64,000 nt of DNA from Ferrimonas balearica (GTDB lineage Bacteria > Pseudomonadota > Gammaproteobacteria > Enterobacterales > Shewanellaceae): the NCBI RefSeq assembly GCF_019802085.1, contig NZ_JAHVHV010000001.1:1304874-1368873 (forward strand). The letters are read 5' to 3'. Below are positions 25,646 to 35,560 of the stretch, piece by piece. The position numbers were made by a program, and so were the translations under genes. The first letter of the stretch is position 1; every line of letters begins with the position of its first letter. Under the pieces are notes generated by a model. It was not told the origin of the DNA. It worked only from the letters and a program-made list of their open reading frames with translations, and searched no databases.

Positions 25646-26269
25646 TCAGAGCATCGCCTTCAGGGCGTCTTTAATCAGCTGTTCGGAGCTCATGCCGGGG
25701 GCGGCCACCTTGGCCACCACCTTGCTGGCCGCCGGCGCCTTGTAGCCCAGAGCCACCAGGGCCGCGATGGCGTCCTCCTCCGGATCCGGTACCGTCACCA
25801 GGGTCTGCTCCACCGGGTTGGTACCCGCCAGGCGATCGGCATAGGGGGTCAGCAGTGGGCCACCGAAGTTCTTGAGGCGATCCCGCATCTCCACCACCAG
25901 ACGCTCGGCGGTTTTCTTGCCCACCCCGGGCAGCTTGGTCAGGCCGGCGATGTTCTCCGCCTGCACCGCATCGACAAACTGCTCGGCGGACATGCCGGAG
26001 AGGATCGCCAGGGCCATCTTGGGGCCGACGCCGTTGGTCTTGATGAGCTCCCGAAACAGCGCCCGCTCCTCCTTGGAGGCAAAACCGTAGAGCAACTGGG
26101 CGTCCTCACGGACCACGAAGTGGGTGAAGATCACCGCTTCATTGCCCGCTTCCGGTAACTGGTAGAAGCTGGTCATCGGCAGTTGAACCTCGTAGCCCAC
26201 ACCGCCGCACTCCAGCACCACTTCCGGTGCGGTTTTCTCCACCAGCATTCCTCGAAGGCGTCCAATCAC
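25646..26269 (-). CDS. ruvA: Holliday junction DNA-binding protein RuvA
   Basis: Tetrameric junction-binding subunit. The 207 residues show the OB-fold start [11 protein letters not shown], two helix-hairpin-helix motifs ([16 protein letters not shown] near 75 and [16 protein letters not shown] near 110) and a C-terminal RuvB-contact domain ([17 protein letters not shown]). The start is GTG at 26269 with GGAGAGG 5 bases upstream. It heads the ruvAB operon; the 211-bp region to 26480 carries the divergent promoters of ruvAB and the DUF4920 gene. Confidence 0.97.
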   Translation of the reverse strand: MIGRLRGMLVEKTAPEVVLECGGVGYEVQLPMTSFYQLPEAGNEAVIFTHFVVREDAQLLYGFASKEERALFRELIKTNGVGPKMALAILSGMSAEQFVDAVQAENIAGLTKLPGVGKKTAERLVVEMRDRLKNFGGPLLTPYADRLAGTNPVEQTLVTVPDPEEDAIAALVALGYKAPAASKVVAKVAAPGMSSEQLIKDALKAML

Positions 26270-26480
26270 GGTTCCTCTCCCCTAAACAGTGGGCCCTTGG
26301 GCCCTTAAGACAGCGTCCGTTGGAAACACTGTCGATATTTACAGTATGTGGGTGATCCTATCGGTTTTTTCCGGCCTCGTCATCCACTAAGGTGAGCCGG
26401 GTGTGACGGCGGTACGTACCCTAGGGCAACACCGTGGTATCTTTAAACCCTTGGCATTCAGAGCAAGCCCGGAGATCAAC

Positions 26481-26945
26481 GTGAAAACCCTGACCCTGCT
26501 TATCAGCGCCGCCCTGCTCAGCACGGCGGTCCACGCCAAAACCCTGGAATTCGGTGACGCCGTCGATATGACCGCCCAGGTGCCCCTGACCACCCTGATG
26601 GCCGAACCGGACCAGTACCTGGACAAGCCGGTCACCATCGAGGGGGAGATCACCGGGGTGTGCCAGAAAAAAGGCTGCTGGATGACCCTCACCAGCGATC
26701 CCGCCTACCCGGATCTGCGCATCAAGGTGCGCGACGGCGACATGGTGTTCCCGGTCAGCGCCAAGGGGCGCAAGGCGGTGGCCACCGGCACCCTGAAGAA
26801 AATGGAGATGGATATCGAGCAGACCCGCCGCTTCCTCGCCCACCAGGCCGAGGAGCAGGGGGAGGCCTTTGACCCGGCCAGCGTCACCGAACCCATGGCG
26901 TTTTATCAACTGGTGCCCACCGGGGTGCAGATCCTAGCGCCCTGA
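26481..26945 (+). CDS. DUF4920 secreted protein
   Basis: 154 residues with a cleavable signal (MKTLTLLISAALLSTAVHA, cut after VHA). The core matches DUF4920: PVTIEGEITGVCQKKGCWM near residues 52-70, with two cysteines and a tryptophan reminiscent of metal-binding OB-like proteins, then DLRIKVRDGDMVFPVSAKG. The start is taken as GTG at 26481 with GGAG 6 bases upstream, because it begins the signal peptide; the frame is open 26 codons earlier. Likely periplasmic and possibly metal- or redox-linked through the two Cys, which is inference. Confidence 0.75.
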   Translation: MKTLTLLISAALLSTAVHAKTLEFGDAVDMTAQVPLTTLMAEPDQYLDKPVTIEGEITGVCQKKGCWMTLTSDPAYPDLRIKVRDGDMVFPVSAKGRKAVATGTLKKMEMDIEQTRRFLAHQAEEQGEAFDPASVTEPMAFYQLVPTGVQILAP

Positions 26946-26965
26946 CCGGCAAAGCCCATCAAAAG

Positions 26966-26993
26966 AAAAAGCAGGCCTAAGCCTGCTTTTTTT
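26966..26993. terminator. Bidirectional terminator between the DUF4920 gene and ATP-grasp gene A
   Basis: Stem aaaaagcaggc / gcctgcttttt with loop ctaa, between convergent genes. Confidence 0.9.
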
Positions 26994-26996
26994 CGT

Positions 26997-28019
26997 TCAG
27001 CGGTAACGCTCCCAGTTAAGGCCGGTAAAACAGGGCCCTGTAGTGGCCTCGGAGAAGGTGATGGTGTTGTGGCCGCCGTTCCACTCGATAAACACCGGAT
27101 TGCCCTGTCGGTCTACCGTCAGATCCCAGCCCACTACCCGCACAAACGGCAAGCGGGTGTGCAACTGGACGACGAAGTCGACGCAGGCCTTAAACGACGG
27201 CACCTGCTGCCCGGCGAAGCGCATCTGGCTGGAGGGGTGAACCCGGGTGGCCTGCCAGTTGGCCTGGAAGCCCGTCTCGGAAAAGGCCCCGGTGGCCATA
27301 TCCAAAGGCACCCGCACGGCACTGGCGCTCATCACATGGGTATCGTCCCCCACCCCCAGGCGCAGGTAACCCGCCCGGGCCTCGACGCTGCCATCGTCCA
27401 ATACGACGGTGGTCAGTCGCAGGGTGGCCACCGAGTTGGGGGCAAAGGCATCGAACAACTCGTGCTGTTCGATGTAGCGCTCCGCAACCCCGTCCCCCAG
27501 GCGCTTCATCGCAGCCAGGTCAAAGCCCGCTTTACTGAAGAAGTGGATCCCCTTCCCCTGGTAGGAGTCGTCCACCTTGAACACAAAACGATCGTCGTCA
27601 GCGAACAGGCACGCCTCAAGTTCAGCGTCGTCCATGGCCCGCATCTCACCGTCCAGGTACAGGCCGTTGACCACGGTGGCGATGTTCTGGCGGTTGGCCA
27701 CCCGGAACAGGCTGTTGGAGAGGGTGCCGAAATCGGACAGGGTGTCGTAGCGACCTTTGAGGTGGGGCATCACCTTTAGGCAGTAGAAGTTGTCCGGGAT
27801 CCAGCCCTCTTTGAACTCTCCGGCCATGGCGCTGTACACCTTGAGCCAGGGACTGTACTCCCGGCCCCCCAGCACCTCTTTGGCGTACTCATCGCACTGG
27901 CGCGCCAGGGCCGGCGGCAAGGGCCCCTTGTCCTTCGCGATGGTACGAAGAATTTTGCCGGCACGGCGATTCTGTTTGCGGTTGTAATTGAGGCGGGAGA
28001 TGAAGTTTTTGCGTTTCAT
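26997..28019 (-). CDS. Sugar-transfer-associated ATP-grasp protein, paralogue A
   Basis: 340-residue ATP-grasp enzyme. Nucleotide-binding elements are FVFKVDDSYQGKGIHFF near residues 145-161 and the metal site FIEWNGGHNTITFSEATTGP near 310-329, preceded by VRVVGWDLTVDRQG. The family forms an amide or similar bond through an acyl-phosphate; the substrate is not predictable. It is closely similar along its whole length to the next gene (shared blocks FISRLNYNR, GGREYSPWL, GRYxxLSDFGTLSNSLF), so the pair arose by tandem duplication. A terminator-like hairpin separates the two. No signal peptide, so cytoplasmic. Confidence 0.8.
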   Translation of the reverse strand: MKRKNFISRLNYNRKQNRRAGKILRTIAKDKGPLPPALARQCDEYAKEVLGGREYSPWLKVYSAMAGEFKEGWIPDNFYCLKVMPHLKGRYDTLSDFGTLSNSLFRVANRQNIATVVNGLYLDGEMRAMDDAELEACLFADDDRFVFKVDDSYQGKGIHFFSKAGFDLAAMKRLGDGVAERYIEQHELFDAFAPNSVATLRLTTVVLDDGSVEARAGYLRLGVGDDTHVMSASAVRVPLDMATGAFSETGFQANWQATRVHPSSQMRFAGQQVPSFKACVDFVVQLHTRLPFVRVVGWDLTVDRQGNPVFIEWNGGHNTITFSEATTGPCFTGLNWERYR

Positions 28020-28174
28020 CGAAGGCTATCCGTAACCCTAAAAAGAAGAAATCCTGCTCTGATACTACCGGAAAGCGGGGCTGCACGGTAAGCGGTCGTT
28101 GGCCATTTTGCCCCCAGTTAAACCGACAGTGCGCTCCCCTGCCCCTAACACCGTGTTTAGGGAGTTGCAGGCAC

Positions 28175-28202
28175 AAAAAAAGCAGGCTTTCGCCTGCTTT
28201 TT
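28175..28202 (-). terminator. Terminator of ATP-grasp gene B
   Basis: Stem built on gcaggc / gcctgc with A7 on the left and T5 on the right. It lies in the 208-bp gap between the two ATP-grasp genes and nearly repeats the hairpin at 26966, as if copied with the gene. Confidence 0.8.
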
Positions 28203-28227
28203 GGGGGGTGAAACGGGTCGACTCGGC

Positions 28228-29241
28228 TCAGTGCCAGTTCAGGTCCTTAAAGCAGGGGCCGGTGGTGGCTTCGGAGAACTTGATGCCGTTATGGCCGCCG
28301 TTCCACTCGATGAACACCGGCTTGCCCGCCTTGTCCACCGTCAGATCCCAGCCGATCACTCGAACAAAGGGCAGCTTGGTGTGCAGCTCGCGCACGTAAT
28401 CCACGCAGGCCTGGAAGGACGGCACCCTGTTACCGGCGATCGCTTTGCCGCTGGTGGGGTGCTTTTCGGTCAGGCGCCAGTTGGCCATGTAACCCACATC
28501 CGCGAAGCGGCCATCACGCAGATCGATGGGCACCTTGATGGCGCTGTTGGTCTTCACATGGGTATCCTCCCCCACCCCAAGGCGCAGGTAGGCGGCCCGA
28601 GCCTCCACGGTGCCGTCGTCTTTGACCACCGTGGTGATCCGAAGCGTGGCCACGGAGTTGGGGGCAAACTCGTCGAACAGCGGGTGCTGCTCGATAAAGC
28701 GCTCCACCAGGCCATCCCCCAGGCGGGTCAAGTCCGCCATGTTAAAGCGGTCCTGATGGAAGATGTGGATCCCTTTGCCCTGGTAGGAGTCGTCCGCCTT
28801 GAACACGACACGGTCGCCGCTTTGGAACAGCCGCTCGGCCAGGGTCTCCTGGCTCATCACCTGCATGTCCGGTCCCAGGAAGAGGCCGTTCACCGCGGTG
28901 GCGATGTTTTGCTGGTTTTGCACCTGGAACAGGCTGTTGGACAGGGTGCCGAAATCCGACAGGCTGTGGTAGCGCCCCTTCTGCTTGGGCATCACCTCAA
29001 GGCAGTAGTAGTTGTCCGGGATCCAGCCCTCTTTGAACTGACCGGAAACCGCCGCATAGACCTGCAGCCAGGGGCTGTACTCCCGGCCGCCCAGCACCCC
29101 GTGGGCGTACTCGTCACACAGCCGGCGCATCCCCGGGGAAAGCTTGCCACTGTCCTGCTCAACCAGCTTGAGCACCTTGCGGGCCCGGCGATTCTGAATG
29201 CGGTTGTAGTTCAGCCTGGAAATGAAACTTTTTTCTTTCAT
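28228..29241 (-). CDS. Sugar-transfer-associated ATP-grasp protein, paralogue B
   Basis: 337 residues, with the same architecture as paralogue A: VVFKADDSYQGKGIHIF near 145 for ATP binding, VRVIGWDLTVDKAGKP near 298, and FIEWNGGHNGIKFSEATTGP as the metal site. ATG at 29241 (MKEKSFISRLNYNR) is chosen because it aligns with the start of A; the frame is open nine codons earlier. The ribosome-binding site is weak. The 222-bp upstream region (29242-29463) is AT-rich around gtatatttttcgcgatgtata and probably holds the promoter. Substrate unknown. It lies between ruvC and ruvAB, genes that are contiguous in many bacteria. Confidence 0.8.
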   Translation of the reverse strand: MKEKSFISRLNYNRIQNRRARKVLKLVEQDSGKLSPGMRRLCDEYAHGVLGGREYSPWLQVYAAVSGQFKEGWIPDNYYCLEVMPKQKGRYHSLSDFGTLSNSLFQVQNQQNIATAVNGLFLGPDMQVMSQETLAERLFQSGDRVVFKADDSYQGKGIHIFHQDRFNMADLTRLGDGLVERFIEQHPLFDEFAPNSVATLRITTVVKDDGTVEARAAYLRLGVGEDTHVKTNSAIKVPIDLRDGRFADVGYMANWRLTEKHPTSGKAIAGNRVPSFQACVDYVRELHTKLPFVRVIGWDLTVDKAGKPVFIEWNGGHNGIKFSEATTGPCFKDLNWH

Positions 29242-29463
29242 AGAGGGTGCGCCCGGTAACAGTGTCACAGTATGAAATTTCGGCGCAGTATATTTTTCGC
29301 GATGTATAAGCGAAATACCCGATGTGCAAGAGCCGCGGGTGGATCACAGTTTTTGACGGGATTGGGAACAGAAAAGTGAAGGTGGTGGTCTTAGGGGCTC
29401 CGCCCTTTAAGCTTGCTAAGTAATTGTTATTAAGCCACAAAGCGATAACCCTGTGGCCTAATC

Positions 29464-29985
29464 CTAGCGGTATCGGCCGCCGACGCGGCTGGACGCCTTG
29501 CCCGCCAGGGCCACCAGGCCCCGCTGCATATTGGCGTGGGTGATGGCGATGGCCAGGGCGTCGGCGGCGTCCGCCTGGGGGGTGCCGGGCAGTTTCAGCA
29601 GCTGCTTCACCATGTGCTGGATCTGCTCCTTCTTGGCACCGCCCGTGCCCACCACGGCGTTTTTGATCTGGGTGGGGCTGTACTCCGCCACCGGCAGCTC
29701 GGCGTTCATGGCGGCAACGATGGCCGCCCCCCGGGCCTGACCCAGCTTGAGCGCGGAGTCGGCGTTGCGGCCCAGGAACACCCGCTCCACGGCGAACTCC
29801 TGGGGCTGAAACTGGGCCACCAGCTCGCTCACCCCGTCGTAGATGATCTTCAGCCGTGCCGGCAGGTCCGCCTCCGGCAATCGGATGCAGCCGCTGCCCA
29901 GGTAGTGAAACTGGCGGCCATCGAAGCGGATGACGCCGTAGCCGGTCAAACGGGAGCCGGGATCGATCCCCAATATCACGCTCAC
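29464..29985 (-). CDS. ruvC: Crossover junction endodeoxyribonuclease RuvC
   Basis: Holliday junction resolvase with RNase H fold, 173 residues as in E. coli. Catalytic acids are visible: Asp in [14 protein letters not shown], Glu in [10 protein letters not shown] near 66, and the Asp pair in [14 protein letters not shown] near 138-150. The start is taken as GTG at 29985 because family proteins begin just before ILGIDPGS; the frame is open ten codons further, into yebC. It starts 4 bases after the yebC stop, so yebC-ruvC is one transcript, but ruvAB is not next to it. Confidence 0.96.
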   Translation of the reverse strand: MSVILGIDPGSRLTGYGVIRFDGRQFHYLGSGCIRLPEADLPARLKIIYDGVSELVAQFQPQEFAVERVFLGRNADSALKLGQARGAAIVAAMNAELPVAEYSPTQIKNAVVGTGGAKKEQIQHMVKQLLKLPGTPQADAADALAIAITHANMQRGLVALAGKASSRVGGRYR

Positions 29986-29989
29986 CGCA

Positions 29990-30736
29990 TCAACCCAGCT
30001 GGGCCAGCACCTCATCGGAGAGGTCGGCGTTGTGGTACACCTCCTGGACGTCGTCCAGGTCTTCCAGCTTGTCCACCAGGCGCAGGAACTTCTCCGCGGT
30101 GGCCAAATCCAGCTCGGCTTTGGTGGAGGGGATCATGGTCACCTCGGCGTTCACCGCGTCCAGCCCGGCCCCATCCAGGGCGTCCTTGACGCCGCCGAAG
30201 GCCTCCGGGGTGGTGTAGACGTCGATGGCGCCATCCTCGGCGGTCTCCACATCCTCGGCGCCGGCTTCCAGCGCCGCGTCCATCACCGCCTCTTCGTCGG
30301 TACCCGGGGCGTAGGAGATCACCCCGCTTTTGGTGAACAGGTAGGCCACCGAGCCGTCGGTGCCCAGGTTGCCGCCGGCCTTGCTGAAGGCGTGGCGCAC
30401 CTCGGAGACGGTGCGGTTGCGGTTGTCGGTCATGGTTTCCACCATCACCGCGGTGCCGCCGGGGCCGTACCCCTCGTAGACGATGGTTTCCAGCTCCTGA
30501 CCATCCAGCTCACCGGCGCCCCGCTTGACCGCCCGCTCGATGGTGTCGCGGGTCATGTTGTTGGACAGCGCCTTATCGATGGCGGCCCGCAGGCGGGGGT
30601 TGGAGTCCGCGTCCGAGCCCCCTTCACGGGCGGCCACGGTCAGCTCGCGGATGAGCTTGGTGAAGATCTTGCCGCGCTTGGCGTCCTGGGCGGCTTTACG
30701 GTGTTTGATGTTGGACCACTTACTGTGACCGGCCAT
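29990..30736 (-). CDS. yebC: YebC/PmpR family DNA-binding regulatory protein
   Basis: 248-residue three-domain protein. The N-terminal block [22 protein letters not shown] is diagnostic, followed by [24 protein letters not shown] near 88-110. Family members bind DNA as transcription regulators, and some help ribosomes through proline-rich stretches. Placed between aspS (55 bases upstream) and ruvC, the order seen in many gammaproteobacteria. A GC-rich hairpin in the aspS-yebC gap may attenuate transcription. Confidence 0.96.
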   Translation of the reverse strand: MAGHSKWSNIKHRKAAQDAKRGKIFTKLIRELTVAAREGGSDADSNPRLRAAIDKALSNNMTRDTIERAVKRGAGELDGQELETIVYEGYGPGGTAVMVETMTDNRNRTVSEVRHAFSKAGGNLGTDGSVAYLFTKSGVISYAPGTDEEAVMDAALEAGAEDVETAEDGAIDVYTTPEAFGGVKDALDGAGLDAVNAEVTMIPSTKAELDLATAEKFLRLVDKLEDLDDVQEVYHNADLSDEVLAQLG

Positions 30737-30760
30737 GCATGCACTCCGTTATGATGAGAA

Positions 30761-30783
30761 ACCGCCCGGCGGGGCCGGGCGGT
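30761..30783 (-). terminator. Hairpin between aspS and yebC (weak terminator or attenuator)
   Basis: Stem accgcccggc / gccgggcggt with loop ggg. On the minus strand it is followed only by TTTCTC, so termination would be partial. Confidence 0.5.
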
Positions 30784-30791
30784 ATTCGGTG

Positions 30792-32558
30792 TTACTCGGT
30801 GTCGGCGGTGGGGATGGGTTGGATCCCCAGCTCCACCAGTTGCTCGGCGTTGGCCTGGCCCGGTGCGTTGGTCAGCGGGCAGGCGGCGGTGGTGGTCTTC
30901 GGGAAGGCCATCACCTCGCGGATGGACTCCGCCCCCACCATCAGCATCACCAGGCGATCCAGGCCGAAGGCCAAACCGGCGTGGGGCGGGGTGCCGTACT
31001 TGAGGGCGTCCAGCAGGAAGCCGAACTTCTCCTGGGCCTCTTCGTCATCAATGCCCAGCACGCGGAAGGCCGCGGCCTGCATCTCGGCACGGTGGATACG
31101 GACGGAACCGCCCCCCACTTCGCAGCCGTTCAGGACCATGTCGTAGGCGTTGGACAGGGCACCATCGGGGTTGGCTTCCAGCTCCTCGGGGGTCATGTCC
31201 CGCGGGGCGGTGAAGGGGTGGTGCAGCGCGTAGTAACGCCCATCGGCCTTCTCGAACATCGGGAAGTCCACCACCCACAGCGGGGCCCAGCCCTCGGCCA
31301 CCAGGTCGAAGTCTTCGCCGGCCTTCAGGCGCAGGGCGCCCATGGCGTCGGCCACCACCTTGGCGTCATCGGCACCAAAGAGCACGATGTCTCCGGCTTC
31401 GGCGCCGCTGCGCTCGACGATGGCGTTGACGATGTCGTCAGAGAGGAACTTGGCCACCGGGGACTGCACGCCCTCGATCCCCTTGCCCGCCTCGTTGACC
31501 TTCATCCAGGCCAGGCCCTTGGCGCCGTAGATCCCGACGTACTTGGTGTACTCGTCGATCTGCTTGCGGGAGAGGCTGGCGCCACCGGGGATCCGCAGGG
31601 CGGTCACACGGCCTTCCGGATCGTTGGCGGGGCCGGAGAACACTTTGAACTCCACGTCGGTAAGCAGGTCCGCCACGTCGGTCAGCTCCAGCGGGTTACG
31701 CAGGTCCGGCTTGTCGGAGCCGAAGCGGCGCATCGCCTCTTCGTAGCTCATGTGGGGGAACTGGGGCAGATCCACGTCCAGCATCTTCTTGAAGATGGTG
31801 CGGATCATCGCCTCGGTCACCGCCATCACCTCATCGGCGCTCATAAAGGAGGTTTCGATGTCGATCTGGGTGAACTCCGGCTGACGATCGGCCCGCAGGT
31901 CCTCGTCGCGGAAGCACTTCACGATCTGGTAGTAGCGGTCCATGCCGGACATCATCAGCAGCTGCTTGAACAGCTGGGGCGACTGGGGCAGTGCAAAGAA
32001 CTGGCCCTTGTGGGTGCGGCTGGGCACCAGGTAGTCGCGGGCCCCTTCCGGGGTGGCGGCGGTGAGGATCGGGGTTTCCACGTCCATAAAGCCTTCGCCG
32101 TCAAGGAAGCGGCGCACCTCGGAGGTGAAGCGGGCACGGAACTTCATCTTCTCGGCCATCTCCGGACGGCGCAGGTCCAGATAGCGGTACTTCAGCCGCT
32201 GCTCTTCTGAGACGTCGGTGTTGAAGTCGATGGGCAGGGGCTCGGCCTTGTTGATGATGCTCAGCTCACGGCCCAGCACCTCGATGGCGCCGGTGGCCAT
32301 GTTGGCGTTCACCTGGCTGTCGGGTCGGGCGCGCACCAGGCCTTTGACCTGGACACAGAACTCGCCACGCAGATTGGACGCGGTGTCGAACACCTCCGGC
32401 AGGTCCGGATCGTAGACCACCTGGACGATCCCTTCACGGTCACGCAGGTCGAGGAAGATCACGCCCCCGAGATCGCGACGGCGGTTCACCCAGCCAACCA
32501 AAGTAACTTCTTGTCCGATAAGCGTTTCGGTAACGTGTCCGCAGTAATGGCTGCGCAT
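30792..32558 (-). CDS. aspS: Aspartyl-tRNA synthetase
   Basis: Class II aminoacyl-tRNA synthetase of 588 residues, the usual length of the bacterial AspRS. An N-terminal OB anticodon-binding domain ([20 protein letters not shown], then [20 protein letters not shown]) is followed by motif 2 ([19 protein letters not shown] near 215) and motif 3 ([15 protein letters not shown] near 530), with the bacterial GAD insertion in between. It probably starts the aspS-yebC-ruvC transcript. Confidence 0.98.
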   Translation of the reverse strand: MRSHYCGHVTETLIGQEVTLVGWVNRRRDLGGVIFLDLRDREGIVQVVYDPDLPEVFDTASNLRGEFCVQVKGLVRARPDSQVNANMATGAIEVLGRELSIINKAEPLPIDFNTDVSEEQRLKYRYLDLRRPEMAEKMKFRARFTSEVRRFLDGEGFMDVETPILTAATPEGARDYLVPSRTHKGQFFALPQSPQLFKQLLMMSGMDRYYQIVKCFRDEDLRADRQPEFTQIDIETSFMSADEVMAVTEAMIRTIFKKMLDVDLPQFPHMSYEEAMRRFGSDKPDLRNPLELTDVADLLTDVEFKVFSGPANDPEGRVTALRIPGGASLSRKQIDEYTKYVGIYGAKGLAWMKVNEAGKGIEGVQSPVAKFLSDDIVNAIVERSGAEAGDIVLFGADDAKVVADAMGALRLKAGEDFDLVAEGWAPLWVVDFPMFEKADGRYYALHHPFTAPRDMTPEELEANPDGALSNAYDMVLNGCEVGGGSVRIHRAEMQAAAFRVLGIDDEEAQEKFGFLLDALKYGTPPHAGLAFGLDRLVMLMVGAESIREVMAFPKTTTAACPLTNAPGQANAEQLVELGIQPIPTADTE

Positions 32559-32631
32559 CGACAGCTCCTGTATTCAATGCTGGTGGAGAGGGACGCCAGG
32601 CCCCCGCTCCGGGAAAAATGGCAAAGCCGGC

Positions 32632-32637
32632 ATTATA
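32632..32637 (-). promoter_or_regulatory. Candidate -10 box for aspS
   Basis: Perfect TATAAT on the minus strand, 74 bases upstream of the aspS ATG. TTGAAC occurs upstream but too close (7 bases), so the -35 is unclear. Confidence 0.4.
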
Positions 32638-32697
32638 GAGAAAAGTTCAAACAAGCAGAAGGGCCAGACCCCCGTCCGGAGCGACTTTGCTCGATAC

Positions 32698-35388
32698 TCA
32701 GGCAACCTGGTAATCGTTGCCGCCCTGCCCCTTAATGCGCTTGAGTTGCGCATCGGCGGCCTGGAGCAAACTGATGGGATCGCCGCCGTGCAGCGGAAAC
32801 AGCGCCACACCGATGCTGGCGGTGAGGGTCACCGACTGACCGCGCACCCGAAAAGGGGTCTCCAGCTCCATCAGCAGCATCTGCGCCACGTGCCGGGCGG
32901 CGCCCACATCCTGGATCTGGTTGAGCACCACCACGAACTGGTCTCCGTCGAAGCGGGCCAGGGTATCGGAGCGGCGCAAACCGCTGCTCCAGCGCTGGGC
33001 CAACTGGGCCAGCAACGCATCGCCACCGCCCCACCCCAGCTTGCGATTCAGCGCCCCAAAACCGTCCACATCCAGCAGCAGCACCGCCATCTGTCGCTGT
33101 TCCCGTCCATGACGCAGTACCGCCTGGGCCAGGCGGTCATCCAACACCTGGCGGCCCGGCAGCGCGGTGATCGGGTCCAGCCCCTCCCCCTGATCGGCCT
33201 GACGGAGAAGCTCACTGCGCTGCAGCTGCTCCCAGCGCCAGTTGCGGTACACCCACACCAGCGCCAGGGCCAACGCCAGGATCACCGCCGCCGCCACCCA
33301 GATCGCCACCTGGAACGCCATGGCCGGCCGGGTGCTGGGCAGCGGCCCCTCCAGCCGGGGCTGCCAGCTCAGCAGCGCCAGGGCCAGGTTGATGCGACCC
33401 TGCCAGCCATGCAAGGAGGCCGGCAGGTCCAGGTAGAGCCCCACCTGGGGGCCGTCGGTCAACAGGGCACTGTCCAGACCCGGATCGCGGATCTGCGCCG
33501 CCTGCCATTGGGCGGTGGAGACCAGCAGCCTGGCCCCCTGGTGCACCGCATTTCGCGCCTCCTCGAGACTGCGCACCACCTTGGTGGGCACCGAGGGGTG
33601 TTTTTGAGCCAGCCAGGCCTGCTCGGGGCTGCGGTTGAGCACCGCCACCGTCCCCTCCAACGTGTTCAGGCTGATGCGCTTGGGCTGGGGGCCGGCACCG
33701 ATCAGTCGGTACTCCAGGCTCACCAGGGGCTGCTCCACCGGGTCCAGGGGGCCCGGTGCGGGCCGAAGCACCAGGGCCACCGGCGGGCGCGCCGCACTGC
33801 CCGGCTCCTCCGCCAGGGTCACGCCTAAGATTTCCGAGAGCTCATCCAGCGCCTCGGGCACCGCCAGGCTCTGTCGGGCCCAGCTGGGCACTTCCGCCAG
33901 GGACACCGGCCAATGCCCGCCCTGGGGCATCAGGGGGCCGGTCAGGGCTCCGGCCAGTGGCTCCGAGAGTCGACCCAGTCCCGGGCGCTGCCAGTGCTGC
34001 TGAATGGCCAGTATCGGCTCCGCCGGCAGTTCGGCGAACCCCCGTTTGACCCGCTCCGCCAGGGCCTGATCACCGGTGGCCACCAGCACATTGAGCGCCA
34101 CTTCATACTGCGCCATGGGGTGGCGGACCACCCCCGGCTGAGGTGCACCGGCCATCACCTCCGGCAACAGCACCGCCTCGACCCGCCCCTCCTTGAGCAT
34201 CTCAATCAGGTCGCTTGGCTTATCGGAGCGAAACAGGGTCACCGACGCGCTGCCCAGGGCCAGGCGCTCCTCGTAACCGACGTTGGCCAACACACCAAGG
34301 GCGCCGACCCAGGGCGGATCGGGCTGAAAGGTCGAATCGCTGCAGGTGAGCAGCACACTGGGCACACGAAACAGCTCGTAGGCCTTATCCAGCCCCAGCT
34401 TGCCCACCTGATGGGCCAGGTGGGCACCGTAGACATCCAGCTCCCCTTTGTGCAGCGCATTGAGCCCGGCTTGGCCCAGGCCCGAGGGGACGAAGCGCAC
34501 CGCCACGCCACTTTGGTGGGACCAGGCCCGCCAGAGATCCACCAACAGCCCCTTGGCCTCGCCCTGCTCCCCCAGGTGCATCAGCGGCGGAAGGTCATCC
34601 GCCACCCCCACCAGCAAGGGGCCCCGGTCGTCGTTGATCCCAAGCCAGCGTCGGGCCAGCTGGCCCCGCTCCCGCTCGCCGATGCGACCGAGCCCGGTAT
34701 TGATGGTCTCGATAAGCGCCTCACGGCCCGGGGCCACCGCGGCCACCAGATCGATGGTGGCCAGGGGCAGGCGGTGGTGGGCCGGGTAGACCCGGCTGAT
34801 CCGCTGCTGCCGCTCCGAGCGCTGCAGGTAGCCATCCATATTGGCGAACACCTTCACCTCGCCGGCCAGGGCCGCATCAAAGAGGCTGTCACGGTCGGGA
34901 AAGGTCACCATGGTGGGGTGGGTCATCTGGGCCGCCAGCAGCTCCTGGTGCACCGAGTCGACGATGGCGCCGATGCGATACGGTGTCAGCTCGGCCAAGT
35001 CGGTCATCTTGGGCAGGCTGCGGTGGACAAACACTTTGAGGGGGATCTGCGCCACCGGCGCGGTGAACCCGAACCGCGCAGCCCGTTCGGCGCTGTAGGC
35101 CATGCCGGCATGGATGTCCGCCCGCCCTTCGGCCACGGCGTCCAGGCTTTCCTGCCAGGGCATCACCTCGAAGCGCACCGAGCGGCCACTGGCCACGGAC
35201 CAGCGCTGCCACAGCTCGATAAGATAGCCGGAGGCGTCGCCGTCGGGGCCGCGAAACTGGTAGGGGTAGCTGTCCTTGGACACCGCGATGATGAGCGGCG
35301 ATTCGGCGGCATCCGATCGGGCCTGGGCCGAAACGGCCAGGCCCAACAAAAGCATCAAGAGCAGAAGGGGTCGTCGGAGGGCGTTCAC
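32698..35388 (-). CDS. Periplasmic-sensor GGDEF protein with tandem solute-binding domains and a degenerate active site
   Basis: 896 residues. Signal MNALRRPLLLLMLLLGLAVSAQA is followed by one type-3 solute-binding (PBPb) domain (about 30-260: SPLIIAVSKDSYPYQFRGPDG, then DIHAGMAYSAERAARFGFT), a second (about 262-480: LLVGVADDLPPLMHLGEQGE) and a more diverged third region (about 495-700). A TM helix (VAAAVILALALALVWVY, about 708-727) leads to a GGDEF domain (about 750-896). The active-site motif reads DGDQF instead of GGDEF, while the inhibitory-site RxxD (RRSD) is intact nine residues upstream. No EAL domain. GTG start at 35388 with AAGGA upstream. Probably senses amino-acid-like ligands; synthase activity is doubtful. 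Confidence 0.85.
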   Translation of the reverse strand: MNALRRPLLLLMLLLGLAVSAQARSDAAESPLIIAVSKDSYPYQFRGPDGDASGYLIELWQRWSVASGRSVRFEVMPWQESLDAVAEGRADIHAGMAYSAERAARFGFTAPVAQIPLKVFVHRSLPKMTDLAELTPYRIGAIVDSVHQELLAAQMTHPTMVTFPDRDSLFDAALAGEVKVFANMDGYLQRSERQQRISRVYPAHHRLPLATIDLVAAVAPGREALIETINTGLGRIGERERGQLARRWLGINDDRGPLLVGVADDLPPLMHLGEQGEAKGLLVDLWRAWSHQSGVAVRFVPSGLGQAGLNALHKGELDVYGAHLAHQVGKLGLDKAYELFRVPSVLLTCSDSTFQPDPPWVGALGVLANVGYEERLALGSASVTLFRSDKPSDLIEMLKEGRVEAVLLPEVMAGAPQPGVVRHPMAQYEVALNVLVATGDQALAERVKRGFAELPAEPILAIQQHWQRPGLGRLSEPLAGALTGPLMPQGGHWPVSLAEVPSWARQSLAVPEALDELSEILGVTLAEEPGSAARPPVALVLRPAPGPLDPVEQPLVSLEYRLIGAGPQPKRISLNTLEGTVAVLNRSPEQAWLAQKHPSVPTKVVRSLEEARNAVHQGARLLVSTAQWQAAQIRDPGLDSALLTDGPQVGLYLDLPASLHGWQGRINLALALLSWQPRLEGPLPSTRPAMAFQVAIWVAAAVILALALALVWVYRNWRWEQLQRSELLRQADQGEGLDPITALPGRQVLDDRLAQAVLRHGREQRQMAVLLLDVDGFGALNRKLGWGGGDALLAQLAQRWSSGLRRSDTLARFDGDQFVVVLNQIQDVGAARHVAQMLLMELETPFRVRGQSVTLTASIGVALFPLHGGDPISLLQAADAQLKRIKGQGGNDYQVA

Positions 35389-35560
35389 TGCATTTCCTTG
35401 TGAGAGTCCACACCTGTTGGCCAGCTAACCTCCTGTCAGCGGCCAGTTCTTCACCGGGTTGTTCCTATATTAACCGGCTTTTGACTTCTGGCAACGTTGC
35501 AGGTTGCCGGGATTCGCCGCGCGGCGCTACAATATTTTGTTGATCCTTCAGGAAGCTATC

